DNA from: Actinoplanes sandaracinus
Lineage (GTDB): Bacteria > Actinomycetota > Actinomycetes > Mycobacteriales > Micromonosporaceae
Direction of reading: 5' to 3'
Length of the DNA stretch: 64,000 nucleotides
Assembly (NCBI RefSeq): GCF_030009775.1
Contig: NZ_JASCTH010000019.1
Span: 1-64,000 of the forward strand
The notes under the pieces are model-generated. The model saw only the letters and a program-made list of their open reading frames with translations, did no database searches and was not told the origin of the DNA. Both the position numbers and the translations under genes were made by a program. Position 1 is the first letter of the stretch. Each line of letters starts with the position of its first letter. Below are positions 23,281-31,135 of the stretch, one piece after another.

Positions 23281-24003
23281 TCAGTCGACGTCGGTGAGGT
23301 CGAGCAGCGCGTCGAGCGCCGTCGTCCCGGCCGGGGTGATCCGCACGGCACGGCCGGTGCCGACGCGAGCCACCCAGCCGTTGGCCAGGAACGTCCGGCA
23401 CAACTCGGCTCCGGCCACTCCGGCGAGATGCCAACGTCGCTCGGTCCAGTCCAGACAGCCGCGCACGAGAGCCCTCCGGCCGGGCCGCAGCCGTTCCGCC
23501 TCCACTCCGAGGCCGGCGGTGAGCCAGATCCGGCCGTCCGGGGTGAGGGCGAACCCGCCGGCTTGGTCCAGCAGCCCGCGCCGCGTCATCGCGTCGGTCA
23601 CCGCGACGCCGAGCCGTCCGGCGAGGTGGTCGTAACAGGTCCGGCCGCGTCTGAGCGCCTCGCTCGCGGTCACCGCCCGTAGCCCCCGCGCGGGCGCCGG
23701 GCGGTGGGCGATCCCGCCGGCCATGTCCTCGATCAACTGCGCGACCGACGGGCCGGCGAGCCGCACATACCGGTGCCGGCCCTGCCGCAGTTCGACGAGC
23801 AGGCCTCCGGTGACGAGGCGGTGCAGGTGCCCGGTCGCGGTCGACGGGGCGACCCCGGTGTGCGCGGCGAGCTCACCGGCGGTCCACGCGCGCCCGTCGA
23901 GCAGGGCCAGGCACATGGCGGCCCGGGTCCGGTCGGCGATGAGGGCCGCGAAGGACGCCAGGTCGGAGGCGGAGGTCACCGGCACAGAGTAGGTGGGGCT
24001 CAT
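23281..24003 (-). CDS. ArsR-family transcriptional regulator
   Basis: The 240-residue protein has an N-terminal winged helix: FAALIADRTRAAMCLALLDG, then AWTAGELAAHTGVAPSTATG, then HLHRLVTGGLLVELRQGRHRY. A helical C-terminal part of about 140 residues contains LTPDGRIWLTAGLGVE and RITPAGTTALDALL. This is the common actinobacterial long ArsR type. The ATG at 24003 opens just before the HTH but has no clear ribosome-binding site, so a leaderless or slightly later GTG start is possible. It is divergent from the acetyltransferase at 24114, which it may control. Confidence 0.8.
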   Translation of the reverse strand: MSPTYSVPVTSASDLASFAALIADRTRAAMCLALLDGRAWTAGELAAHTGVAPSTATGHLHRLVTGGLLVELRQGRHRYVRLAGPSVAQLIEDMAGGIAHRPAPARGLRAVTASEALRRGRTCYDHLAGRLGVAVTDAMTRRGLLDQAGGFALTPDGRIWLTAGLGVEAERLRPGRRALVRGCLDWTERRWHLAGVAGAELCRTFLANGWVARVGTGRAVRITPAGTTALDALLDLTDVD

Positions 24004-24113
24004 TTCGGCCGGCGCCGAACGATCGTGGTCGTGGCGGCGATGGGCGTGGAGACTGCCGTCTCGCGACCGGCCACGGTGTACCGGCGGCACCCGGCCGGAC
24101 CTAGGATTGGTTC

Positions 24114-24611
24114 GTGCCGAAGCTTGAGCAACTTCACGAGAGTCACGCGGAGGCGGTTCTGGCGTTCGAGGTGGCGAACCGGGCATGGTTCGCCCGGTCG
24201 GTGCCGGACCGCGGGGACGACTACTTCGCCGGCTTCGCCGCCCGGCACGCGGCTCTGCTGGCGGAACAGGCCGCGGGAACCTGCCGGTTCCACGTACTGG
24301 TCGACGACGCCGGGGCGGTGCTGGGCCGGTTCAACCTGCTCGACTTCTCCAACGGCGCCGCCGAACTCGGCTTCCGGATGGCCGAGCGGGCGGCCGGGCG
24401 TGGCCTGGCGAAACTGGCGGTCCGCCAGATCTTCTCGCTGGCCCGCGACGACTACGGGCTGCGGACGTTGATCGCCTTCGCGGCGGAGGAGAACGCCGCC
24501 TCCCGCGCCGTGCTGCGCGGCACCGGCTTCGTCCCGGCCGGTGTGGCCGTGATCGGCGGCGTGCTCAGCATCCGGCACATCCGTGACCTCGCCGATCCGC
24601 TCCAGCGGTAG
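24114..24611 (+). CDS. GNAT acetyltransferase (RimJ/RimL-like)
   Basis: The 165-residue protein shows the GNAT core: VLGRFNLLDFSNGAAELGFR, then the acetyl-CoA loop AERAAGRGLAKLAVRQIF, then LRTLIAFAAEENAASRAVLR and GTGFVPAG. These correspond to beta4, the Q/RxxGxG/A loop and the 'N.aS..vleklGF' region of ribosomal-protein-alanine acetyltransferase relatives. It transfers an acetyl group from acetyl-CoA to an amine of unknown substrate. The GTG start at 24114 places the first strand correctly. Confidence 0.8.
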   Translation: MPKLEQLHESHAEAVLAFEVANRAWFARSVPDRGDDYFAGFAARHAALLAEQAAGTCRFHVLVDDAGAVLGRFNLLDFSNGAAELGFRMAERAAGRGLAKLAVRQIFSLARDDYGLRTLIAFAAEENAASRAVLRGTGFVPAGVAVIGGVLSIRHIRDLADPLQR

Positions 24612-24745
24612 GGCGCGACACCCCCGGCGAGCGGTCCTGGCCCCGGTGTGACCGTGCGAACCCTCCGTAACCGCTTTGCCCCGCCCGCAGGTGGCCGAAG
24701 GGAGGAGTGGAACGGCTGACCGGCGAGCACGAGAGGGACCACCGG

Positions 24746-25327
24746 ATGGAGCAGCGGTACCGGGGCGTACACACCCGGCGGGCGCTGCACCGCCGCCGGA
24801 CGCATCGTCGTGGCTGGCTGGCCGTCGCGGCATTGTCTCTGCTCGGCGCGGCTGCCCTCGGTGCGGCCGAGTCCCGGGCGCGGACGTCCGCGGAGGGCGC
24901 GGCCCAGGTCGCCACGCCGGCCGGGGTGTTCGCCGCTGCGCCGGCCGCTCCCACCTCCACCTATGACGCCGCGGCTTACCGGCAGGCGCTGGAGGACGAC
25001 ATCGGGTACGAACTGTCCGATACCGGCTTCGCGGAGATCGAAGAGGTCGCCGAGCGGATCTGCGGCTGGGACCGGGAGGAGTTCGCCGGCTGGGTGGCGG
25101 TCAACGCCGACGACGGGACACTCGCCGACGTGCATCTGGACGTCACCTACCGGTGCCCGCATCGTGACCCGGAGATCGCCGAGGCGCTGCGGGTCATCGC
25201 CGAGGCCCGGAAGTCGTGCGAGATGCCCGGCCTCGACGATCCGGAGGTCACGGCGATGATCGCGGGACGGCCCGCCCAGGCCGCGCTGACCTGTGTCCTG
25301 CTGACCAAGCCGATCACCGCGGGCTGA
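24746..25327 (+). CDS. Membrane-anchored or secreted protein, DUF732-like
   Basis: The 193-residue product starts with an Arg/His-rich tail, then a membrane segment (GWLAVAALSLLGAAALGA, about 23-40), an Ala/Pro-rich linker, and a C-terminal domain with four Cys. YRQALEDDIGYELSDTGFAE, then ICGWDREEF, loosely resemble DUF732-type secreted domains of actinobacteria. A later segment, VTYRCPHRDPEIAEALRVIA, gives the other Cys. It is likely exported and anchored by its N-terminal helix, with disulfides outside. ATG 24746 has GAGAGGG 8 nt upstream and is preferred over the GTG at 24707. Function unknown. Confidence 0.6.
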   Translation: MEQRYRGVHTRRALHRRRTHRRGWLAVAALSLLGAAALGAAESRARTSAEGAAQVATPAGVFAAAPAAPTSTYDAAAYRQALEDDIGYELSDTGFAEIEEVAERICGWDREEFAGWVAVNADDGTLADVHLDVTYRCPHRDPEIAEALRVIAEARKSCEMPGLDDPEVTAMIAGRPAQAALTCVLLTKPITAG

Positions 25328-25407
25328 CCCGGCCGGGCAGAGCCGGCTGGGGACGCGGCTGGGCGAAAGCGGCCTCATCGCGGCCGGAGCGGGCTGACGA
25401 TAGAGGT

Positions 25408-25581
25408 ATGGGAGAGACGCACACACCACAGGAGCCCAAGAAGATCCACGGCGACAAGCTGGCCGAGGCGTTCCGGGAACAGGACGACGAGGTCGCCGAG
25501 CTGCCACGGCACCCGTCCAGCGAGCAGAAGCAGAGCAGCTGGGCCACCGGTGGCAAGCGGGCGGACATCCAGCGGTCGTAG
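25408..25581 (+). CDS. Small hydrophilic protein of unknown function
   Basis: The 57-residue product begins MGETHTPQEPKKIHGDKLAE, continues with FREQDDEVAELPRHPSSEQ, and ends KQSSWATGGKRADIQRS. It is strongly charged, has no Cys and no membrane segment, and looks largely disordered. Coding is supported by amino-acid composition and by a strong hairpin terminator about 105 nt downstream. The GAGG box is only 1-2 nt from the ATG, so the start is not secure. Confidence 0.5.
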   Translation: MGETHTPQEPKKIHGDKLAEAFREQDDEVAELPRHPSSEQKQSSWATGGKRADIQRS

Positions 25582-25685
25582 CCCTGGGCCGCGCAGCAGC
25601 CCGGCGGCGCCCGGCGGCCGTGAGCGGCGCGGACGTCGCCTGGTAGCCACGGGTCAGGGTTCGGTGGCCGTACCGGATGAAAGAA

Positions 25686-25714
25686 CGGCGGCGGCCTCGC
25701 GAAGGCCGCCGCCG
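25686..25714. terminator. Strong GC hairpin between convergent genes
   Basis: A perfect 12-bp stem (CGGCGGCGGCCT / AGGCCGCCGCCG) with a 5-nt loop lies between the plus-strand gene ending at 25581 and the minus-strand gene ending at 25754. Its symmetry fits a bidirectional terminator. Confidence 0.7.
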
Positions 25715-25753
25715 GATTCCGCCTTTCGGCCCCGCGAAGCGGACATCGGCGGT

Positions 25754-26527
25754 TCAGGGCGCCGGCTCGCTGACCGGCACTTCCCAGGGCGCCTGCGGGA
25801 GCACGTGGCCGGTCTCCAGGAGGGACTTGAGGTTGGCCATGACCGCGGGCCAGCCGAGCGAGACCGCGGCCAGGTCGTCGTCGGACCGCAGGTTCACCTG
25901 GGTCACGGTGAGCCGGACGATGTCGTGGTGCGGTTCGATCAGGAAGGTGACCGTGGACGCGTCGGGACCGGCCGTCGAGCCCGCGTCGCCGAACGTCATG
26001 ACGAGCCGGGTCGGCGGGTCGACCTCGAGGACGACACCACCGGCGTCGGCGATCCCGGAGCCGTCGGTGCGCCGGTGCTCCCACGGGGAGCCGGGCCGCC
26101 AGTCGGAGACGTTGCTGTGGCCCCAGTACCGGCCGGTCAGGTCGGCGTCGATCAGCGCCTCCCACACTCGTGCGGGTGTGGCGTGGATGTAGGTCACGTA
26201 CACGAACTCGGGTTTCATCGAAGGCTCCTCCGCCTGTCGCCGGATCGCGTCGAGAGTCCGCATCCGGGGCTCCTCGAACGGGGCGATCCATCGCTGCCGC
26301 ATGTCGTGGATGGGGACCGGGTTGAGGTAGTGCCATTTCTCCCGGCCGCGCCGGACGGTGCTGATCAGATTGGCCTGCTCCAGCACGGCGAGGTGCTGGG
26401 TGACGGACTGCCGGGTCATGTCGAGGCTGCCGCACAGCCGGCCCAGTGTCTGGCCGTTCTCCCGGCGCAGACTGTCGAGCAGCCGGCGCCGGGTCGGGTC
26501 GGCGAGCGCCCGGAAGACATCGTCCAT
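25754..26527 (-). CDS. ArsR-SRPBCC fusion regulator
   Basis: The 257-residue protein starts MDDVFRALADPTRRRLLDSL, an ArsR-type winged helix continuing with LGRLCGSLDMTRQSVTQHLA. From about 105 an SRPBCC/AHSA1 domain follows: VYVTYIHATPARVWEALIDA, DLTGRYWGHSNVSDWRPGSP, and the C-terminal helix GWPAVMANLKSLLETG. In this common fusion the SRPBCC cavity binds a hydrophobic ligand that controls the HTH. A perfect 28-bp palindrome lies 6 nt upstream of the ATG and is its most likely autoregulatory operator. The MarR-like gene is immediately upstream on the same strand. Confidence 0.85.
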   Translation of the reverse strand: MDDVFRALADPTRRRLLDSLRRENGQTLGRLCGSLDMTRQSVTQHLAVLEQANLISTVRRGREKWHYLNPVPIHDMRQRWIAPFEEPRMRTLDAIRRQAEEPSMKPEFVYVTYIHATPARVWEALIDADLTGRYWGHSNVSDWRPGSPWEHRRTDGSGIADAGGVVLEVDPPTRLVMTFGDAGSTAGPDASTVTFLIEPHHDIVRLTVTQVNLRSDDDLAAVSLGWPAVMANLKSLLETGHVLPQAPWEVPVSEPAP

Positions 26528-26533
26528 AACCAG

Positions 26534-26561
26534 CATTATGCAGTCTGCAGACTGCATAATG
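26534..26561. promoter_or_regulatory. Perfect 28-bp palindrome, operator
   Basis: The sequence from 26534 to 26561 is a perfect palindrome with half-site CATTATGCAGTCTG. It occupies almost the whole gap between the MarR-like stop (26562) and the ArsR-SRPBCC start (26527). Length and position fit an ArsR-type dimer or double-dimer site. A terminator is less likely because the stem is AT-rich and has no loop. Confidence 0.75.
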
Positions 26562-27017
26562 TCAAGCAACGTTCGCCATCATCCGGCGGAGCACCTTGAG
26601 GGCCGTCACATAGTCGGCGTCGTCGATGCCATCGTGGATCCGGGCACGGATCGCCGGGGCGTGCCGCTTCATGTCGAGGCGCGCGGCCTCGCCCGCCTCG
26701 GTGATCCACCAACGTCCTTCGGCGTCCCGCCGGAGCCACCCTCGCTCCTCCGCCACGGCGGCCTCGGCCTCCAGGTCGTCCTCGGCCCGCAGATAGCCGC
26801 TCATCGCCTCCCGCAGCGCGGGAATGTCCCGGCCCCGGCCGTCGGGTGAGAGATCGTGCGCCGACAGGTTGCGCAACAGCCAGAACTGCGGCTGGGTGAA
26901 TCCCGCCTCCACCTGCCGCGCCCGGGTGAAGGCGATCAGCGCCTCATAGGCGAGGCCGGTCCAGTAGGCGGCCGGCTGCCCGGCCAGTTCGCTGTCGGAG
27001 AGGTGTTCGAGTGTCAT
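26562..27017 (-). CDS. MarR-like winged-helix protein
   Basis: The 151-residue product reads GLAYEALIAFTRARQVEAGF, then TQPQFWLLRNLSAH, then a wing region (AVAEERGWLRRDAEGRWWIT) and a long C-terminal helix (ALKVLRRMMANV). This follows the MarR fold with dimerising ends, although the recognition helix is atypical. ATG 27017 is used because the upstream extension starts with a TTG and has no support. A perfect inverted repeat AACCTC-N4-GAGGTT lies 14 nt upstream, in the region shared with the divergent PH-domain gene, and may be its operator. Confidence 0.65.
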   Translation of the reverse strand: MTLEHLSDSELAGQPAAYWTGLAYEALIAFTRARQVEAGFTQPQFWLLRNLSAHDLSPDGRGRDIPALREAMSGYLRAEDDLEAEAAVAEERGWLRRDAEGRWWITEAGEAARLDMKRHAPAIRARIHDGIDDADYVTALKVLRRMMANVA

Positions 27018-27030
27018 GCGCCGACGGTAG

Positions 27031-27046
27031 AACCTCAAGCGAGGTT
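27031..27046. promoter_or_regulatory. Inverted repeat AACCTC-N4-GAGGTT, candidate operator
   Basis: Two perfect 6-bp arms (27031-27036, 27041-27046) lie in the 72-nt gap between the divergent MarR-like gene and the PH-domain gene. Position and symmetry fit a MarR-type binding site. Confidence 0.5.
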
Positions 27047-27089
27047 GAGATCAAGACGGCGACTGGCCGGGCCGGACTACCGTGGGTCC

Positions 27090-27464
27090 GTGATCGATTT
27101 CTCCAGCCCCTCCGTCTTCAAGCTCACCCCGTGCGATCCCGCTTCGGTGTACAAGCAGCTCGCGCCGCTGCTGATCCCGGGCGAGCAACTGATCGCCGCG
27201 TTCAAGACGACGCGTGACTCGGTGTCGTTCACGAACAAGCGGCTGATCGCCGCGAACGTGCAGGGCATGACCGGTAAGAAAGTGGATTTCACGTCGCTGC
27301 CGTACAACAGGATCCAGGCCTTCTCGATCGAGACGGCCGGGAACTTCGACCGGGACGCCGAGTTGGAGCTGTGGTTCAGTGGTCTCGGCAAGGTGCGGCT
27401 GGAGTTCAAGGCCAGTTCGGACATCCGGCAGCTGGGGCAGATGATCGCCGGCTTCGTCCTCTGA
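27090..27464 (+). CDS. Bacterial PH-domain protein
   Basis: The 124-residue protein (GTG start) reads LLIPGEQLIAAFKTTRDSVS, FTNKRLIAANVQGMTGKKVD, FTSLPYNRIQAFSIETAG and ELELWFSGLGKVRLEF, with a C-terminal helix (SDIRQLGQMIAGFVL). This is the bacterial pleckstrin-homology fold (YokE/bPH type), with the familiar 'LTNKRLI' and 'Y..I..fsietaG' strings. The role of these proteins is poorly known; membrane or stress associations are reported for some. It is followed after 26 nt by the HAD gene, likely in one transcript. Confidence 0.8.
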   Translation: MIDFSSPSVFKLTPCDPASVYKQLAPLLIPGEQLIAAFKTTRDSVSFTNKRLIAANVQGMTGKKVDFTSLPYNRIQAFSIETAGNFDRDAELELWFSGLGKVRLEFKASSDIRQLGQMIAGFVL

Positions 27465-27490
27465 AACGAGATCGGAGAAACGAGAGATCC

Positions 27491-28159
27491 ATGATCAAGG
27501 CTGTGATCATCGACGTCGATGACACGTTGTGCATGACCGAGGCGTCCTCGTTCGAGCTGGAGAACGAGGTCCTGGCCACGATGGGCCGGCCGCCGATGCC
27601 ACGCGAGGTGCACCTGTCCACCTGGGGCGAGGTGCTCCTGGAGGCGATGCCCCAACGGTCACCCGGCCTGGATCTGGACCGGTTCGCCGAGCTGTTCATG
27701 ACGAGCATGCAGCGGTACGTCGCCGAGGGCCGCCTCGACGTGATCCCGCCGGAGAACGTGGCGGCTCTGGACGACCTGATCCTGACCGGCCGGGCGGTCA
27801 TGCTGCTGACCTCCCGCGCCGGGCGGGAGGTCAGGCACATGCTGGAGCCGGATCATGTGCTGGCGACCCGGGTGAGCGGCGTCTGGCACCGCGAGAGCAC
27901 CCGGTGCGGCAAACCCGACCCCCGGGTGTTCGACGAGTTGCTCGCGCACACCGGGTTGTCGCCGGCGCAGTGTGTCTACGTCGGCGACTCGCCCGGTGAC
28001 GCGATCGCGGCCGGGGGCGCGGGCATGGCGTTCATAGCCTGCCTGCAGAGCGGCGTCCGGCGCCTCGAGGACTTCGACGGCCGCTATGTGACCGCCGCCG
28101 TCGAAACCTTTCCCGAGGTGGTGACCGTGGTGGAGGAGCTCAGTCGAACTCCAGGCTGA
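27491..28159 (+). CDS. HAD-family hydrolase
   Basis: The 222-residue protein has motif I VIIDVDDTLC (nucleophile Asp8, acid Asp10), motif II in VMLLTSRAG, motif III Lys in RCGKPDPRVF, and motif IV VYVGDSPGDAIAA. The helical cap lies between motifs I and II (about 15-95), as in subfamily I phosphatases such as phosphoglycolate phosphatase. It should hydrolyse a phosphomonoester; the substrate is not readable. GAGAGA precedes ATG 27491. Its end overlaps the convergent lipase gene by 20 nt. Confidence 0.85.
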   Translation: MIKAVIIDVDDTLCMTEASSFELENEVLATMGRPPMPREVHLSTWGEVLLEAMPQRSPGLDLDRFAELFMTSMQRYVAEGRLDVIPPENVAALDDLILTGRAVMLLTSRAGREVRHMLEPDHVLATRVSGVWHRESTRCGKPDPRVFDELLAHTGLSPAQCVYVGDSPGDAIAAGGAGMAFIACLQSGVRRLEDFDGRYVTAAVETFPEVVTVVEELSRTPG

Positions 28160-29414
28160 CCCGGTGCGCGCTGGACGGCCAGGCCGGCACGTTCAGCGAG
28201 GTGTAGCCGCCGCCGCGCTCCTTCGTCAGCACGGAGACGGCGCCCTTCGCCGAGGCGGGGATGAACAGGTCCACTCCGGTGATGAAGGTCTGCGCGGCGA
28301 ACTCGGGCAGCGGCCGGGACAGGTCGCTGATCGCGTCGCTGCCGTCGTCGAACGCGAACACGCCGATCACCCGGCGGGCGTGCGGTGCGGTCGCCGGGTT
28401 CAGGATGTCCTGCCCGTTGACCCACAGGTGGTCGCCCTCGCCGCCCCACCACTCCTTCTGCCGCCCGAAGGTGAGCGCGGTGTGCCGGTCGCTGGTGTCG
28501 ACCAGGGCGCCGAGGCCCTCACCGGGGCGGCTGGTCAGCAGGCGCACGAACGAGTCGGAGCGCCGGAACGGCTCGAAGTAGAAGTGGTGGGTGGACTGCC
28601 CGGCGCGCAGCAGCGCGAACTCGTGTCGGTCGTGTGGCGACAGCGGGACCGGCCCGAACCCGCCGTCGCCCCGGACCGCCACCCGGCGCGGCGGGCCCTG
28701 GCGACGGCCGCTCACCCGGTGCACCCGGTAGATCTCCAGGGAGGCTTCGGTCACGCCGGCGTTGCTGGGGAACAGGACCGCCCGGCCCGAGACGTTCGCG
28801 ACCCTCGCCACACGGACCTCGGTGGTATGGGGTTCGCGCCCGCGCAGGAACCGGTGGATCTCCTGGAACGACTCCGCCGACGACACGGTCTGGGTGTGCG
28901 ACTGCTCCGGGAGGTACACGTTGGCCGCCCCGGCGACGGCCCGTGCCGGGTCGCCCTCACCCCAGATGGCGAGCGTGGGCACACCGCCGGGCGGCGCGGG
29001 CGCGGGCCGGCCGTCGAGGTTGACGTAGTGGGCGACCCGGGCCGCCCGCTCCGGTGAGCTGTTGAGGTAGCCCTGGGTGACATAGGTGCCGAGCGAGTGC
29101 GCGAGCAGGTCGACACGATCGGCGCCGGTGCCGGCGAGCAGCCGCGTGATGCGGGCGTCGAGGCCCGCGTACACCTGCTGCAGGATCGTGACGATGTTCG
29201 GCGAGTCGTACTCGTGCGCCTCGATGATCTCGATCGGATATCCGTTGCTTGCCAGTCTCTTGGCCTGGACCCGGAACTGCATCGCGGACCCGGCGCTGCC
29301 GTGGATGAAGATGACCGGGCGCGGCGGCCGGCGGCGGCTCGCGGCGGCGGGACCGCCCGCGGCGAGCACGGCCCCGGCGGGCAGCACGATCACACTTCGG
29401 CGAGTAATCCCCAT
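28140..29414 (-). CDS. Secreted lipase/esterase-like hydrolase
   Basis: The 424-residue protein begins with a Tat-like export signal (MGITRRSVIVLPAGAVLAAG, then an AAA site). The alpha/beta-hydrolase core has VIFIHGSAGSAMQFRVQAKR, the nucleophile elbow LLAHSLGTYVTQ (Ser), an acid in AIWGEGDPARA and a His in PEQSHTQTV. The C-terminal half (about 195-424) is a beta-rich accessory part with NVSGRAVLFPSNAGVTEAS and VDLFIPASAKGAVSVL. This layout is seen in secreted lipases and polyester depolymerase relatives of actinobacteria. It probably acts outside the cell on an ester polymer or lipid. Confidence 0.75.
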   Translation of the reverse strand: MGITRRSVIVLPAGAVLAAGGPAAASRRRPPRPVIFIHGSAGSAMQFRVQAKRLASNGYPIEIIEAHEYDSPNIVTILQQVYAGLDARITRLLAGTGADRVDLLAHSLGTYVTQGYLNSSPERAARVAHYVNLDGRPAPAPPGGVPTLAIWGEGDPARAVAGAANVYLPEQSHTQTVSSAESFQEIHRFLRGREPHTTEVRVARVANVSGRAVLFPSNAGVTEASLEIYRVHRVSGRRQGPPRRVAVRGDGGFGPVPLSPHDRHEFALLRAGQSTHHFYFEPFRRSDSFVRLLTSRPGEGLGALVDTSDRHTALTFGRQKEWWGGEGDHLWVNGQDILNPATAPHARRVIGVFAFDDGSDAISDLSRPLPEFAAQTFITGVDLFIPASAKGAVSVLTKERGGGYTSLNVPAWPSSAHRVSLEFD

Positions 29415-29462
29415 CGACCCTCCCGATAGACCGTCATGATTATTGCACGAAGAGTGCGATTA

Positions 29463-31031
29463 TCATGCCACCGAGGCCGAGGGGACTCCTCCGCTGCAGG
29501 TAACCGTCATGGTGACCAACCTGTTGCCGTGCTTGAACGTGACCGCGGGAGAGGTGGCCGGGCCGGATTCGGCGGACGCCACCTTGTACGGGCTCGTCGG
29601 CTTCCACGAGAGCAGCCGCGCGGTCCCGGCCGTGGGACAGGTCGCCACCACGGTCCCGCCGGCCGACGACAGGGTCCGCTCGGCAGGGGCGGGCTCGGTG
29701 GTCGCCGTGGCGGTGGCCGTGGTCGCCGCGGGAGGGGGCGTCACGGGATCGGGGGCCGCCGGAACCGTGGTCGTGGCGCCGGGCGCCGGCGGGGCCGGCT
29801 GCGATCCGGTCACGACCGGCGGCGTGCGGCCGCCCGGCGCGGGTCCCGACGCGGCCGGTTTCGTGCCGCCGCCCGGCCGGGCCGTCGCACCCCTGCTCTG
29901 CGTCCGCGCGGCCGGGGACGCCGGCGCGGAGGCGGGCGACACGCCGACGACCGGTCCGTCGGCGCCGGCCTGCTCCGGACCGCCCGACAGCACCCAGGCC
30001 CCGGCGCCGGCCCCGAGCAGCAGGATCCCCGCCGCGGCGAGCCGGACCGGTAGCCGCTTGCGCTCGGGCCGCTCCTCCGCCGTGCTCGGGGCGCCGGGCC
30101 GGCGCGCCGGACGGACCAGCACCGACGGCTCCCCCTCGGCGGCCACCGGCGCGTGCGGCTCGTCGGTCACCACCCGCACCCCGGCGCCCAGTGCCAGCAT
30201 CTCGGCGATCTCCTCGGCGCGCGGCCGCTGCGCCGGATCCTTGGCCAGGCAGCGGTTGCAGAGATCGACCACGTAGTCCGGCACGTCCGCGACCGGCCGC
30301 AGCGGCGCCGGCGGCACGTAGAGATGCGCCTCCAGCATCTGCCGGGTGTCCTCGCTGCTCCACGGCGACCGGCCGGTCAGCATCCGATACAGCACGACGC
30401 CGAGGGCGTACACGTCGGAGGCCGGCACCACCGCGTCGCCCACCAGCCGCTCCGGCGCCAGGTAGGCGGGCGTGCCCAGCAGCTCGTCGCCGGTGTCGCC
30501 GTCGCGGGGGGCCGCCCCGACGGGCGTCACCGCGGCGGCGATGCCGAAGTCCACCACCTTCGCCCCGGTCGGCGCGAGCATCACGTTGCCGGGCTTGATG
30601 TCGCGGTGCACCAGCCCTTCGGCGTGCGCGGCGGCCAGCGCCGCGGCGATCTCCGCACCGGTCCGCATCGCGAACCGTGGAGCCAGCGGGCCCGCCCTCA
30701 GCCGGGCCAGCAGCGTCCCGCCCGGCACCAGCTCCATCACCACGTAGGGAACCGGCCGGCCGGCACGATCCATCTCGCCGTAGTCGTGCACCTGCGCGAT
30801 GTTCGGGTGCGACAGCGCGGCCGCCGCCCGCGCCTCATGGCGGATCCGCTCCCGCGACCCGGCATCACCGGCCTGCGACGGCGCCACCATCTTCACGGCG
30901 ACCGCACGGCCCAGCACGCCGTCGTGGGCCTGCCAGACCACCGCCATCCCACCGGCGCCGATCGGCGCCAGCAGACGGTAGCGTCCACCCAGAACCAGAC
31001 CCGCTTCGAAACCCTCGCCGGCGACGCTCAT
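29463..31031 (-). CDS. Transmembrane Ser/Thr protein kinase
   Basis: The 522-residue protein carries a Pkn-type kinase domain (about 16-280): glycine loop IGAGGMAVVWQA, Lys47 in VAVKMV, catalytic loop LVHRDIKPGNVML, VVDFGIA and GTPAYLAPERL. A membrane segment follows (about 328-348), then a long Pro/Ala/Thr linker and an extracytoplasmic beta-rich domain with two Cys (VVATCPTAG... TVTCSGG) that may form a disulfide. There are no PASTA repeats, so the ligand differs from PknB-type kinases. It lies just downstream of the NACHT-WD40 gene on the same strand, 104 nt apart. Confidence 0.9.
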   Translation of the reverse strand: MSVAGEGFEAGLVLGGRYRLLAPIGAGGMAVVWQAHDGVLGRAVAVKMVAPSQAGDAGSRERIRHEARAAAALSHPNIAQVHDYGEMDRAGRPVPYVVMELVPGGTLLARLRAGPLAPRFAMRTGAEIAAALAAAHAEGLVHRDIKPGNVMLAPTGAKVVDFGIAAAVTPVGAAPRDGDTGDELLGTPAYLAPERLVGDAVVPASDVYALGVVLYRMLTGRSPWSSEDTRQMLEAHLYVPPAPLRPVADVPDYVVDLCNRCLAKDPAQRPRAEEIAEMLALGAGVRVVTDEPHAPVAAEGEPSVLVRPARRPGAPSTAEERPERKRLPVRLAAAGILLLGAGAGAWVLSGGPEQAGADGPVVGVSPASAPASPAARTQSRGATARPGGGTKPAASGPAPGGRTPPVVTGSQPAPPAPGATTTVPAAPDPVTPPPAATTATATATTEPAPAERTLSSAGGTVVATCPTAGTARLLSWKPTSPYKVASAESGPATSPAVTFKHGNRLVTMTVTCSGGVPSASVA

Positions 31032-31135
31032 TCCGGCCAGTCTGCCGCGATCATCGCCGGATCGCAGCCCGGGCGCGGCAGAGGATCAAAAAACTTCGAT
31101 TCGGTACGGCCGGAGCACGCTCGCGAATCCCGGCG

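Noticed and set aside
25686..25714. Operator rather than terminator
   Set aside because: A very GC-rich stem with a short loop between two convergent gene ends fits termination far better than protein binding.
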